Origin: an uncultured Clostridia bacterium | GTDB taxonomy: Bacteria; Bacillota; Clostridia; Christensenellales; Borkfalkiaceae | Assembly: GCA_947630035.1 (NCBI GenBank) | Contig: CANRFW010000008.1 | Coordinates: 1 to 32,300 of the forward strand | Direction: 5' to 3' | Length of the DNA stretch: 32,300 nucleotides | In this document: piece by piece, positions 16,975 through 25,467 of the stretch | Layout: every line of letters starts with the position of its first letter | How positions within the stretch are numbered: the stretch's first letter is position 1 | Made by a program: the position numbers and the translations under genes | The notes under the pieces: model-generated | The model's database searches: none | Told to the model about the DNA's origin: nothing | The model's input: the letters and a program-made list of their open reading frames with translations, nothing else

Positions 16975-17937
16975 TCAGTCCCCTTCCAATATCGTCTTTT
17001 TCTCGTGCAGCAACCCCTGCTTCAAAGTGAGAAAATCGCTCTGTTTAAGACCCGTGGCTTTCAGCATTTTCGAGTTGTCGTAAACCCTGTTGAAGAGGCG
17101 GGCGTAACGAAGCTGCCAGATGATCCACAGGTCGCGCTCCGGGTCGAAATCGGGCTTTCTGAAACGGAAATATTCCTCCTCGGTCACCCACTTGTGTTCC
17201 AGCCCGAAAATCTCGTGATAGAGATCGGCGATCTGCTGCCAGGTGAGCGCTTCGGACGAAGTGACGTTGTAGTCCTCGCCCGCGGCCTCGGGCAGCGCCG
17301 CAAGCCGCAGTATCATCTGCGCCACGTCCCCGCCCCATGTGAGCGACGCGGGGATATCCTTCGCCTCCTCGGGAAGAAGGACGGGCTTCCCCGCCCGGAG
17401 CGAACCGACAATACTGTCGCGTTCGAGCGTTACCAGCTGGCAGCGCTTTCTCGAATAGGTCGTAGAGGGCCGCACGATCGTCCAGTTGCGGAACTTGCTT
17501 ACCCTGAGCGTGTTCTCCTCGCGCGCCTTGTACATGCAGTAGTCGTCCGAGAGAATGAGGCGGCGGTCGGTCGTCACGTCGATGAGGCGCGGCGACGTCT
17601 CCACGATCGGATTTTCCTCATTGGCGAACACCCTGCACGAGGACAAAAACACATACCTGCCTACACTTTTGAGATAGGTAGGGATCACGGCACGGAATAC
17701 CTCCGTGCGATAGGTCATAAAGTCGACGACGATATCATAGTGCCGTGCCGCGGCCTCCGCGATAAAGGCGGGGTCGCGCGCATCCTTCACGCGGATACGG
17801 CGCACGTTTTGCAGAGGCGGGGCATCGTCGAGCGAAACCGCATCCACCTCATAGCCTTCTTTCGCCGCAGCCTCGGTGAGGTACGAGCCCATGGCGCCCG
17901 TCGCACCCAAAATAAGAAATTTTCCCTTCGATTGCAT
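16975..17937 (-). CDS. NAD-dependent epimerase/dehydratase (extended SDR-like)
   Basis: FLILGATGAMGSYLTEAA Rossmann motif; FLSSCRVF; YCMYKAREENTL (YxxxK). Start trimmed to MQSKGK (SD ggagg). Confidence 0.82.
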   Translation of the reverse strand: MQSKGKFLILGATGAMGSYLTEAAAKEGYEVDAVSLDDAPPLQNVRRIRVKDARDPAFIAEAAARHYDIVVDFMTYRTEVFRAVIPTYLKSVGRYVFLSSCRVFANEENPIVETSPRLIDVTTDRRLILSDDYCMYKAREENTLRVSKFRNWTIVRPSTTYSRKRCQLVTLERDSIVGSLRAGKPVLLPEEAKDIPASLTWGGDVAQMILRLAALPEAAGEDYNVTSSEALTWQQIADLYHEIFGLEHKWVTEEEYFRFRKPDFDPERDLWIIWQLRYARLFNRVYDNSKMLKATGLKQSDFLTLKQGLLHEKKTILEGD

Positions 17938-17957
17938 AATTGATTTCCTCCTTTTTT

Positions 17958-18956
17958 TCAAATTTTAACGCCGCAAGTCAGCATGAGGTACTTCTGCAGA
18001 AGGTACTCATGCGCGTAAGTGAACTCGCTGCCTTCTCCGCGCGCCGCACGCACGAAATCGAGCGCCATCAGGTCGTAGCGCCTGCAGCGCTCGCTTCCTG
18101 CCCCGGCATCGGGATAAGAGAGCCGCGCTTCGCTCTTCCAGCGCATTCCCTCATCGGCAATGTACATGGCGGTCGGCTCGAACGGCCGGAGCGAGACCGT
18201 GCGCTTGCTGCCGGTTACGGTGAACTCGCGCATATCCGGGCCGTTGATCTCCACGGACGAGACCTTGTACGAGGCTATCCCCTTATCGTACTCCATGACG
18301 ACTACGGTGGTATCCTCACAGTCTAACCCCTCCTTGCCCGTCGCCGCCCCGAACACCTCGAAGTGTTTCGGCTCGCCCATGAGCAGGAGGATGAGGTCGA
18401 GCAGGTGACAGCCGAAAATGTAGTTGATGGGCCGCGGCACGCCGTAGGAAGCAAAGCGCGTCCGCTCGGCGAGAGTATGCTCGGTACTCATCTGCGCATA
18501 GATATTGTAGATTTCGCCCAGCTCGCCCGATTTGAGGCTGCGCATGATCTCGCGGAACCCGCCGTTGTAGCGGTACATATAGCCGGTATGGAACGCAAGT
18601 CCCTTCGCCTGTGCCTTGTCGAGGATCCGCTTGTATCCCGCAAGGTCGATCCACGCGGGCTTGTCCATCTGAACATGCAGACCCGCATCCACGCACTTGC
18701 CCGCAAGCGGGGTGAGGTCGGGCACCGTACTCTCGATAAGAGCCGCCTCTATCCCCGAAGAGAGCAGTTCGCTCTCACTCATGACGGGGATATCGCCGTA
18801 TATCTCCGCTCTGTCGCGGCGCTTGGCGGCAAGACGTTCGGGGTCGGGGTCGCACATCCCGACAATGTGTACGCCGGGCGTGTTTTTGAACGCGGCGACG
18901 TTCGGGTTCGCATGGGAATGGCCCACTCCGAAAATACCCACATTCAACATTTTCAC
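17958..18956 (-). CDS. Gfo/Idh/MocA family oxidoreductase
   Basis: VGIFGVGHSHANPNVAAFKNTPGVHIVGMCDPDPER, MDKPAWIDLAGYKRILD. GTG start with SD aaggag. Confidence 0.9.
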   Translation of the reverse strand: MKMLNVGIFGVGHSHANPNVAAFKNTPGVHIVGMCDPDPERLAAKRRDRAEIYGDIPVMSESELLSSGIEAALIESTVPDLTPLAGKCVDAGLHVQMDKPAWIDLAGYKRILDKAQAKGLAFHTGYMYRYNGGFREIMRSLKSGELGEIYNIYAQMSTEHTLAERTRFASYGVPRPINYIFGCHLLDLILLLMGEPKHFEVFGAATGKEGLDCEDTTVVVMEYDKGIASYKVSSVEINGPDMREFTVTGSKRTVSLRPFEPTAMYIADEGMRWKSEARLSYPDAGAGSERCRRYDLMALDFVRAARGEGSEFTYAHEYLLQKYLMLTCGVKI

Positions 18957-18981
18957 GGTTTTGTTCTCCTTATGGGAAACT

Positions 18982-19974
18982 TTATCTCCAATCGAACAGC
19001 AGGCCTATCCGCTCCTCTTTGCCGGAGAGGATATCCGAAAACGCCTCTTTACACTGCCCGGGCTTGTAGATATCCGCAAGGATCGGAAGGAAGGATATGC
19101 GCTTATAGGAAAGCATGTTCAGGATGGCTTCCACGTCCTCGCGGAACGTCCACACCCCCGGACGGGAATCGCAAAGCCCTCGCGCCATGTTGTGCGCTCC
19201 GTACAGTGTGATCCCCGGGCAGTGTACCTTACGGTAGAAATCGATGAAGCAGTCCGAAACGCGGGTACAGCCCAAAAGCGACACACGGCCGAACCGCCGC
19301 GTGATATCGAGCGCATTGTCGAGTGCCTTCGCGCTGCCCGTCACCTCGACCGCCGCATGAACGCCGCCGCGGGTCAAATCGCGCACCCGCTCGGTAAAGC
19401 CCTCTTCGGACGGCGAAAACGCGTAGTCCGCGCCGAGAGAGAGCGCAAGGGAGCGCCGCTTCTGCTTGAAGTCGACCGCGATGACGGGAAGTCCGCCCGA
19501 AAGCCGTGCGAACATGACCGCGGAAATTCCCAGCACTCCCAAGCCGAACACCGCGGCGGACTCCCCCGCTTCGAGCCGCAACCGCCGCAGTCCGCCTAAA
19601 CCCATAGCGCCCACGATGACGAACGCCGCATCGCGGTCGTCGATGGAATCGTCCTCGATCTTGTACACCTCGCGGTCGCAGCGGACAACGTGATCGGCGT
19701 GTACTCCGTGGTAGACCAGCACGCGGTCGCCCGGTTTGAATCCCTCCACTTCGGCGCCCATGTCCTCGACCCGTGACACCGCGCAGTAGCCCAATGCCTT
19801 CGGCCACTTATGCACCGTGTTGTTCATGTCGAGCATATTCGCGCGCTCGGTGCCCTGGCTTATCGCCGTATAGACCGTGCGGCAGAGAAGGTCGTGCGGG
19901 CCGAGCGGCGGGACTTCGCGCTCCATAAGCTCTACCGTGTTCTCGGACGTGAAAAGTATCTGACGTGTTTTCAA
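18982..19974 (-). CDS. Medium-chain (zinc-type) alcohol dehydrogenase-like protein
   Basis: YTAISQGTERANML, GYCAVSRVEDMGAEVEGFKPGDRVLVY, AVFGLGVLGISAVMFARL. Likely TTG start with SD ggag. Confidence 0.82.
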   Translation of the reverse strand: MKTRQILFTSENTVELMEREVPPLGPHDLLCRTVYTAISQGTERANMLDMNNTVHKWPKALGYCAVSRVEDMGAEVEGFKPGDRVLVYHGVHADHVVRCDREVYKIEDDSIDDRDAAFVIVGAMGLGGLRRLRLEAGESAAVFGLGVLGISAVMFARLSGGLPVIAVDFKQKRRSLALSLGADYAFSPSEEGFTERVRDLTRGGVHAAVEVTGSAKALDNALDITRRFGRVSLLGCTRVSDCFIDFYRKVHCPGITLYGAHNMARGLCDSRPGVWTFREDVEAILNMLSYKRISFLPILADIYKPGQCKEAFSDILSGKEERIGLLFDWR

Positions 19975-19993
19975 CTCTCTTATCTCCTTATTT

Positions 19994-20827
19994 TTATACC
20001 CAACCGAAACGGCGGAATGCATCGGCTACGCTGCCGAGATGGCACATTTCGAATACGCTCGACTCGGTATAGCGGTCGAAACAGAAAAGCATGTAGGAAC
20101 CGAGCGCGGGCGCCATGATGCGCGTGGGCGCTCCCGCCTTGCCCGCAAGGTGATACGCGAATTTTACCTTAAGCGCCTTCTTCAGCTCCAGCACGGTGCG
20201 CAGACACTCGGGGATATCGTCCTCCGACTGCGCCTTGCCGACGATCTTTATGACGTCCGCGCCGCGCTTTTCCAGCGTAAGCGCAAGTTCCACCACCTCT
20301 TCCGCATTCATCATGATGCCCGTGTGCGTGCTGAGGACGACTTCCGCCCCCATGGAATGCACCTTTTCGATGAACGCGCACTGTTTTTCGATCGTCTCCG
20401 GCCGCACGGTCACTTCGCGCGGCGCCCTCTTCGCAAACCCTTCCTTCGCACCGGCGAGCGCCGTCTCCATGTCGGGGTCGAACGTATAGCCCTGCATGTC
20501 GATCGCGCTCGCTCCCGCCTCCACCGCCATGAGCAGCTGCTCCATGCGCCGCTCGTCGCTCTCTCCCAAAGGCTTGCCGTCGTAGCCGCCGTTGTAATGC
20601 AGCGCAAGCACGGGAAGATCGGTAGCCGCAATGATCTTTTTCATGCTTTCGGCGTTTCGGTACTCGGGGTCCAGCGTGGGAATGTGCAGGTCGAATCCGC
20701 TTGCGCCTTCAAGAACCGAGTTCTTGATCACGGCTATCGCGGCATTGGGCGTGCGCTCCCGGATCACACTCAAAAATAGCGGACCTTTGTGATCTGTAAA
20801 CGACACTCTTCCCTTCTTGCTCTCCAT
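19994..20827 (-). CDS. Type I 3-dehydroquinate dehydratase-like (AroD-fold) enzyme
   Basis: AEVVLSTHTG (His), GADVIKIVGKAQ (Schiff-base Lys position), PTRIMAPALGS (Arg position). Start trimmed to MESKKG. Confidence 0.65.
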   Translation of the reverse strand: MESKKGRVSFTDHKGPLFLSVIRERTPNAAIAVIKNSVLEGASGFDLHIPTLDPEYRNAESMKKIIAATDLPVLALHYNGGYDGKPLGESDERRMEQLLMAVEAGASAIDMQGYTFDPDMETALAGAKEGFAKRAPREVTVRPETIEKQCAFIEKVHSMGAEVVLSTHTGIMMNAEEVVELALTLEKRGADVIKIVGKAQSEDDIPECLRTVLELKKALKVKFAYHLAGKAGAPTRIMAPALGSYMLFCFDRYTESSVFEMCHLGSVADAFRRFGWV

Positions 20828-20994
20828 GGTTTTCTCCTTTTTGCCGTTTTTCCGCGGCGCAAGGTCCTCCCCCGCTCTGCGGCACGCTTGCATTTTATCA
20901 CTTCCGCGCGGGACTGTAAATAGCGCGGGTGATACTTTTTAACATTTTCGATACAAATTTTCGGAAATTTTTTGGGACGGCCCCTCAATTCTGC

Positions 20995-21023
20995 TTGCGG
21001 AATATGCAATTTTCCGATACAAT
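20995..21023 (+). promoter_or_regulatory. araC-type regulator promoter
   Basis: TTGCGG-17 bp-TACAAT. Confidence 0.6.
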
Positions 21024-21042
21024 AAAGGGAGAGGAAAAAATC

Positions 21043-21828
21043 ATGAACATGACTTTGGACAAACTCGTCGTACGGCGCATCTATGCCGTCAACACGATCC
21101 GCCACCGCCGGCCCGTCAAGATGACGCGGCGGGACCGCCACCTCTCCGCGCTCGCATACAAGACGTCGGGCGAATCGGTCTATACGGGGGGCGGCGTAAG
21201 CTGCGTCTCCGACCCCGCGCATCTCGTCCTGATCCCCCCGAACGTGCCCTATTCCATCGACGTCGCGGAGACGGGGACGTGCTACATGATCGAATTCGAA
21301 TGCGCCGCGGAACTCGACGCCTTTCAGAGTTTCCCCGTGACGGACCCCGACGGCACCGAAAAGCTGTTCCGCAACCTCTGCGACGTGTGGGCGATGCACG
21401 CGGCGGGTTACGAGGCGGCGTGCATGTCCTGCGCTTACGAGATCTTCTATAAGGTACATGTCGGCGCGATCAAGGTGCGCTACACGGGGAAGCGGGCGGT
21501 ACTCGAACCCGCGATGGAATTTTTGAAGACCCACCTCTCCGACCCCGGGCTCTGCAACGCGGCGCTCGCCGAACGCGCGGCGGTCAGCGAGGTCTATTTC
21601 CGCAAGCTCTTCACCGAGGAATACGGCGTTTCGCCCATGCAATACGTCCGCACGTTGCGGATCGAAAAGGCCAAAGATATGCTGCTGGGCGACTACTCCT
21701 CGGTCGCCGCCATCGCCGAAGTGACCGGCTTCGCCTCGGTCTACTCCTTTTGCCGCGCCTTCAAAAGCACCACCGGCCTCACCCCCACCGAGTACTCCCG
21801 CCACTCCCGCAGGGTCAAAACAAAGTGA
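21043..21828 (+). CDS. AraC family transcriptional regulator
   Basis: C-terminal double HTH (CNAALAERAAVSEVYFRKLFTEEYGVSPMQYVRTLRIEKAKDMLLGDYSSVAAIAEVTGFASVYSFCRAFKSTTGLTPTEYS) and N-terminal cupin-like sensor. Confidence 0.93.
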   Translation: MNMTLDKLVVRRIYAVNTIRHRRPVKMTRRDRHLSALAYKTSGESVYTGGGVSCVSDPAHLVLIPPNVPYSIDVAETGTCYMIEFECAAELDAFQSFPVTDPDGTEKLFRNLCDVWAMHAAGYEAACMSCAYEIFYKVHVGAIKVRYTGKRAVLEPAMEFLKTHLSDPGLCNAALAERAAVSEVYFRKLFTEEYGVSPMQYVRTLRIEKAKDMLLGDYSSVAAIAEVTGFASVYSFCRAFKSTTGLTPTEYSRHSRRVKTK

Positions 21829-21869
21829 AGTTGTTCCCGCGGCGGATAGCATGCAAGCGCAATAGGATA

Positions 21870-21899
21870 AGCGGCGGGGCGCCCGATGCGCCCCGCCGC
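21870..21899. repeat. 30-bp hairpin repeat, left copy
   Basis: agcggcggggcgcccgatgcgccccgccgc; 12-bp perfect arms, loop ccgat; identical to 23933-23962. Confidence 0.95.
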
Positions 21900-21989
21900 G
21901 ATTTATATAAAAAGAAAGCGTGCGACTTTTCCGCTACCGTGACCAGATAAAAACAAGGCGGATTTTGATGATAAATGCATTCCAAGGTG

Positions 21990-22018
21990 TTGATTTTTTA
22001 TTGAAATTATGGTATTCT
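21990..22018 (+). promoter_or_regulatory. DUF262 gene promoter
   Basis: TTGATT-17 bp-TATTCT. Confidence 0.6.
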
Positions 22019-22050
22019 ATTTTTACTAAAGATAAGGGAGATAAGGGGCT

Positions 22051-23895
22051 GTGATAAAGTCGGTTCATGATTATCATGTTGATGATTTACTGAAAGCGGA
22101 TGCGAATTATTACTATAAAATACCAAAATATCAAAGAGCGTATACATGGAGTCTATATCATTGGAAGGCCCTGTATGACGATTTGATGGAAAATGGAAAA
22201 GAATATTTCATAGGTACAATTATTTGCATCAATACCGCGGACGATGCAATCGGTTGCCAGTGCTTGGAAGTGGTCGACGGCCAGCAAAGGCTGACCACTA
22301 TTACTCTTTTCATGGCCGCTATTTATAACAAACTAAAATCAAGAGAACATATCATTAAAGATGATGAGGATTCTTATGATGATTATAGGTCATTAAAGAA
22401 GTCTCTCATTTGTCGCGGATCAAAAGAAAACGGGCTGATTTTAGTCCCTCAATCGGAAGGTCATAATAATGTTGATTATGCCTTTATTATGTCGTCCTTG
22501 GGATTATCAAACGGAAGAAAGGAAAAGAACTTCGGGAATCGGAAAATTGCTAAATGCTACAAATATTTTGCCGACAGGTTAGAAACGGAGATCAACGGGC
22601 TTTCGGATATTGATGCCATTAAGAGAATTTGCGAAATCTATGCAATTATAAAGAAGGCCGTAGTTGTTAAAATCGAAGTTTCAAATAGCTCCGAGGCCTA
22701 TATGTTGTTTGAATCTTTGAATAACCGTGGTGCGACCCTTACCCCCATTGAACTGATGAAAAATACCATCTTGGCGCGTGCAGAACAAAACGGTTTGTCT
22801 CCCAGCGATTGCTATGATAAATGGCAAGAGCTGTTGGAAGACATCTCTGATGATTATGGGACGCAGGAAAGATTTTTCCGTCATCATTATAATGCATACA
22901 AAAACAAGATAAATATACCGTTCCGCAAAGAGGATGAAAAGAAGAAAGATGTGTTAGGAAATGTGGCCACTAAATCCAATCTGTTAAATATTTATGAAGC
23001 ACTTATAAAGCGTGACTTGGCCGGTTTTCTTGACGATATTCTAAAAAGCGGAAAAACTTATTCCATGTTTCTTCTTATTAACGAAGAGGATACAAGATTT
23101 AAGAAGGAATTGGCAAGCTTGTACCGCGTTCAAGGAACGCCGTCTTATTTGTTGCTGTTATATTTGGTGCGGGAACAGAGTAATTTGAATTTAACGAATG
23201 AGACAATAGCAAAAATAATCAATTTACTAACCACATTTTTTGTGCGAAGAAATTTGACCGATATACCCAATACCCAAGACGTAACACGGATTTTTATGAA
23301 TATTATCGGCGAGATTGAAGATAAAAATCTGAATGGTGACGAAATATATGGCCATATATATAGCGTTTTGGTTGCCAAATCGGCATCCGACGACCTCTTT
23401 AAGGAAAAACTTCAAGGGGATATCTATGAGGATAACGTTGGGATTACCAGATTTCTGCTTTGCGCGCTTGCAGAGTGCTACATGACAAAGGAAACTTATA
23501 AGGATTTGTGGGCGCAAACCGAGCAGGGTAGCAACGGCAAAAAAATCTACGAATGGACGATAGAACACATATTCCCGGAAGGGGAAAACATTCCGGCAGA
23601 TTGGGTAACAATGATCGCGGACGGAGATATGGTTCTTGCCCAAAGCCGCCGCGAAGAATATGTCCATAAACTCGGGAATTTAACAATCACGGGATATAAT
23701 AGTAAATTGAGTAATATGTCTTTCATTCGGAAAAGAGACCGTAAGGATGAGAACGGAAATTTCATTGGTTATAAAAACGGCCTTGGCATCAATGCGGAAA
23801 TTGCACAGAAAGACAAATGGACTATAGCAGATATCGAAGTCAGGACGAGAGCTTTAACGGATAGGTTCCTTGAAATGTACAAATTATCCAATTAA
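22051..23895 (+). CDS. DUF262/DUF1524 (GmrSD-like) protein, candidate type IV restriction/antiphage nuclease
   Basis: DUF262: IPKYQRAYTWSLYHW...EVVDGQQRLTTITLF. DUF1524 HNH-like: WTIEHIFPEG...HKLGNLTITGYNSKLSNMSF. GTG start, AT-rich relative to neighbours. Confidence 0.9.
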   Translation: MIKSVHDYHVDDLLKADANYYYKIPKYQRAYTWSLYHWKALYDDLMENGKEYFIGTIICINTADDAIGCQCLEVVDGQQRLTTITLFMAAIYNKLKSREHIIKDDEDSYDDYRSLKKSLICRGSKENGLILVPQSEGHNNVDYAFIMSSLGLSNGRKEKNFGNRKIAKCYKYFADRLETEINGLSDIDAIKRICEIYAIIKKAVVVKIEVSNSSEAYMLFESLNNRGATLTPIELMKNTILARAEQNGLSPSDCYDKWQELLEDISDDYGTQERFFRHHYNAYKNKINIPFRKEDEKKKDVLGNVATKSNLLNIYEALIKRDLAGFLDDILKSGKTYSMFLLINEEDTRFKKELASLYRVQGTPSYLLLLYLVREQSNLNLTNETIAKIINLLTTFFVRRNLTDIPNTQDVTRIFMNIIGEIEDKNLNGDEIYGHIYSVLVAKSASDDLFKEKLQGDIYEDNVGITRFLLCALAECYMTKETYKDLWAQTEQGSNGKKIYEWTIEHIFPEGENIPADWVTMIADGDMVLAQSRREEYVHKLGNLTITGYNSKLSNMSFIRKRDRKDENGNFIGYKNGLGINAEIAQKDKWTIADIEVRTRALTDRFLEMYKLSN

Positions 23896-23932
23896 CATTC
23901 GATTTAGTGTCCAAGTTTTCCGTCAGACAAAC

Positions 23933-23970
23933 AGCGGCGGGGCGCCCGATGCGCCCCGCCGCTTCCTTTT
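23933..23970 (+). terminator. 30-bp hairpin repeat, right copy, acting as terminator
   Basis: Same 30-mer as 21870-21899 followed by ttcctttttt. Confidence 0.85.
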
Positions 23971-23987
23971 TTACAGAACCGCCGCTT

Positions 23988-25412
23988 TTACGAAACGGTC
24001 ACGTTCCCGAAGACATACCACTTGTCCGCCGTGCCGCCCTCGCTGCCGAGGAGGTAGGCGGGAAGTTCGTCGTCCAAACTCTCAAAAAGCCCCGCCGCGA
24101 TCCTGTATTCCCCCGCGGGCACGTCCTCTGCCGTGATCGTCACGTTCTCCTGCGAGGCCGTCCCGGGGAGCCATGCCTTGGGGTCGATATCGGTCGCATA
24201 CTTTTTCACCGCCCTGCCTTCGCCGTCGAGGAGGGCGAGGACCACGTAGCACGGCTCGTAGACGGGGGTGATGCCGTCGTTGCGGAACTCGAGGATGACC
24301 TCGGTCTCCCCCGCAAGCTCCTCTTTGTACCATGCCCTCTTGAGACGGAAGTAGTACCCCATGCGGTTGGCAAGCTCCTCGCAATACTCCTTGTTCGCCC
24401 TGTACCAATCGACGTCAAGCTCGATATAGGAGGGTTTCGCGATGGCGATCGCCTCCTCCAACTTCTGGTTGAAATACGCCCCGCCCCGCTCGGGATCCTC
24501 GGCGTAGTGATCGTACCCCCGCGCAAACTCAAAGGCGACGGGGAGTTTTCCGTACGCCTCGGCGAGCATGTCGAGGCCGTTCGTGTAGGAGATGATCCCG
24601 TTGCGGCGGACGGAGACCCTCTCCTCCATGAGTTCGCGGTAGACGCCGTTGAGGTCGTCGTACCCCCACGTGTTGTAGAGAAGGGTATCGGGGAACGCCT
24701 CGATATAGGGTTTTATGTACCTGTCCCTGAAAAACGCGGGGCTGACCTTTCCCTTTTCGCTGTAATTCTCGATGCCCGTTTCAAGCCCGAAGAGGTGCTG
24801 TTCCCCCCAATTCCCGTAAGTTAAGATATCGACGAAGGCAATGTCCTCCTGCCCGTTATACCGCCGCCCGAGTTCTGCGGCAAATTCCGCCGCCTCCTCG
24901 AGATAGACGTCGTCGTCCCACTTGGGGATATATTGGACCTTCTCCTCCCCGCCGTCGAGAAAGTGATGAAGGTCGTATTTCCCGCTCCTCTCGAAGACGA
25001 ACTGCGGGGTAATGTACTCCTCCGTGGAGGAGGTATTCACGCTCATCACGCCGAAGGCGAACTTCCTTCCCACCTTTTGGAAGTACCCGCGCCAGCTCTT
25101 TTCGAGCTTATCGAAGTTGTAGACGCCGTCCGCCGTCTCGAGGTCCGACCACGAGAAGCGGTGGTACCCCACGGCATAGAGATAGGAAAGCTCCTTGAGT
25201 TCCTCGTAGGCGCCGCCGTAGTAGACGAACCCCTTGCCGGGGTTGATGAGAACGTCGTCGGTGTCTGCGAGGACCGCAGCCGTCATCCCCTCTTCGGGGA
25301 GCGGGGGATCGGCGGGCGCAGGCTTCGGCGCGGGCGTCTTCCCTTTACAGCCGCAGACGGGCGAGACGGCAAGGAGCGCGGAGAGCGCAAACAGCCATGT
25401 TTTCCCTTTCAT
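23988..25412 (-). CDS. Lipoprotein with TIM-barrel glycosidase-like domain (DUF4832/DUF4874-like)
   Basis: Signal peptide with lipobox-like SPVCGC; INPGKGFVYY; HRFSWSDLETADGVYNFDKLE; DILTYGNWGE; C-terminal beta-sandwich-like tail. Confidence 0.6.
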   Translation of the reverse strand: MKGKTWLFALSALLAVSPVCGCKGKTPAPKPAPADPPLPEEGMTAAVLADTDDVLINPGKGFVYYGGAYEELKELSYLYAVGYHRFSWSDLETADGVYNFDKLEKSWRGYFQKVGRKFAFGVMSVNTSSTEEYITPQFVFERSGKYDLHHFLDGGEEKVQYIPKWDDDVYLEEAAEFAAELGRRYNGQEDIAFVDILTYGNWGEQHLFGLETGIENYSEKGKVSPAFFRDRYIKPYIEAFPDTLLYNTWGYDDLNGVYRELMEERVSVRRNGIISYTNGLDMLAEAYGKLPVAFEFARGYDHYAEDPERGGAYFNQKLEEAIAIAKPSYIELDVDWYRANKEYCEELANRMGYYFRLKRAWYKEELAGETEVILEFRNDGITPVYEPCYVVLALLDGEGRAVKKYATDIDPKAWLPGTASQENVTITAEDVPAGEYRIAAGLFESLDDELPAYLLGSEGGTADKWYVFGNVTVS

Positions 25413-25467
25413 TTACTTCCCCTCCCATGATTTTTACGAAGCATGCGGCGTTTTTCCTACCCCATTC

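Noticed and set aside
15906-19599. Several long plus-strand ORFs (15906..17030, 16834..17943, 18363..19211, 18697..19599)
   Set aside because: All antisense to the clearly coding six-gene operon.
20770-21852. 360-aa minus-strand ORF
   Set aside because: Antisense to the AraC gene and its promoter.
22051-23895. DUF262 gene as part of a multi-gene restriction or Dnd/Ssp system
   Set aside because: The neighbours (AraC regulator, lipoprotein glycosidase-like gene) have no modification or defence motifs, so only a single-gene system is supported here.
21870-23962. Interpretation of the 30-bp repeats as IS terminal inverted repeats
   Set aside because: Each copy is itself a palindrome, so orientation is ambiguous. 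The enclosed gene is a DUF262 nuclease rather than a transposase, and no target-site duplication was seen beyond the hairpins.
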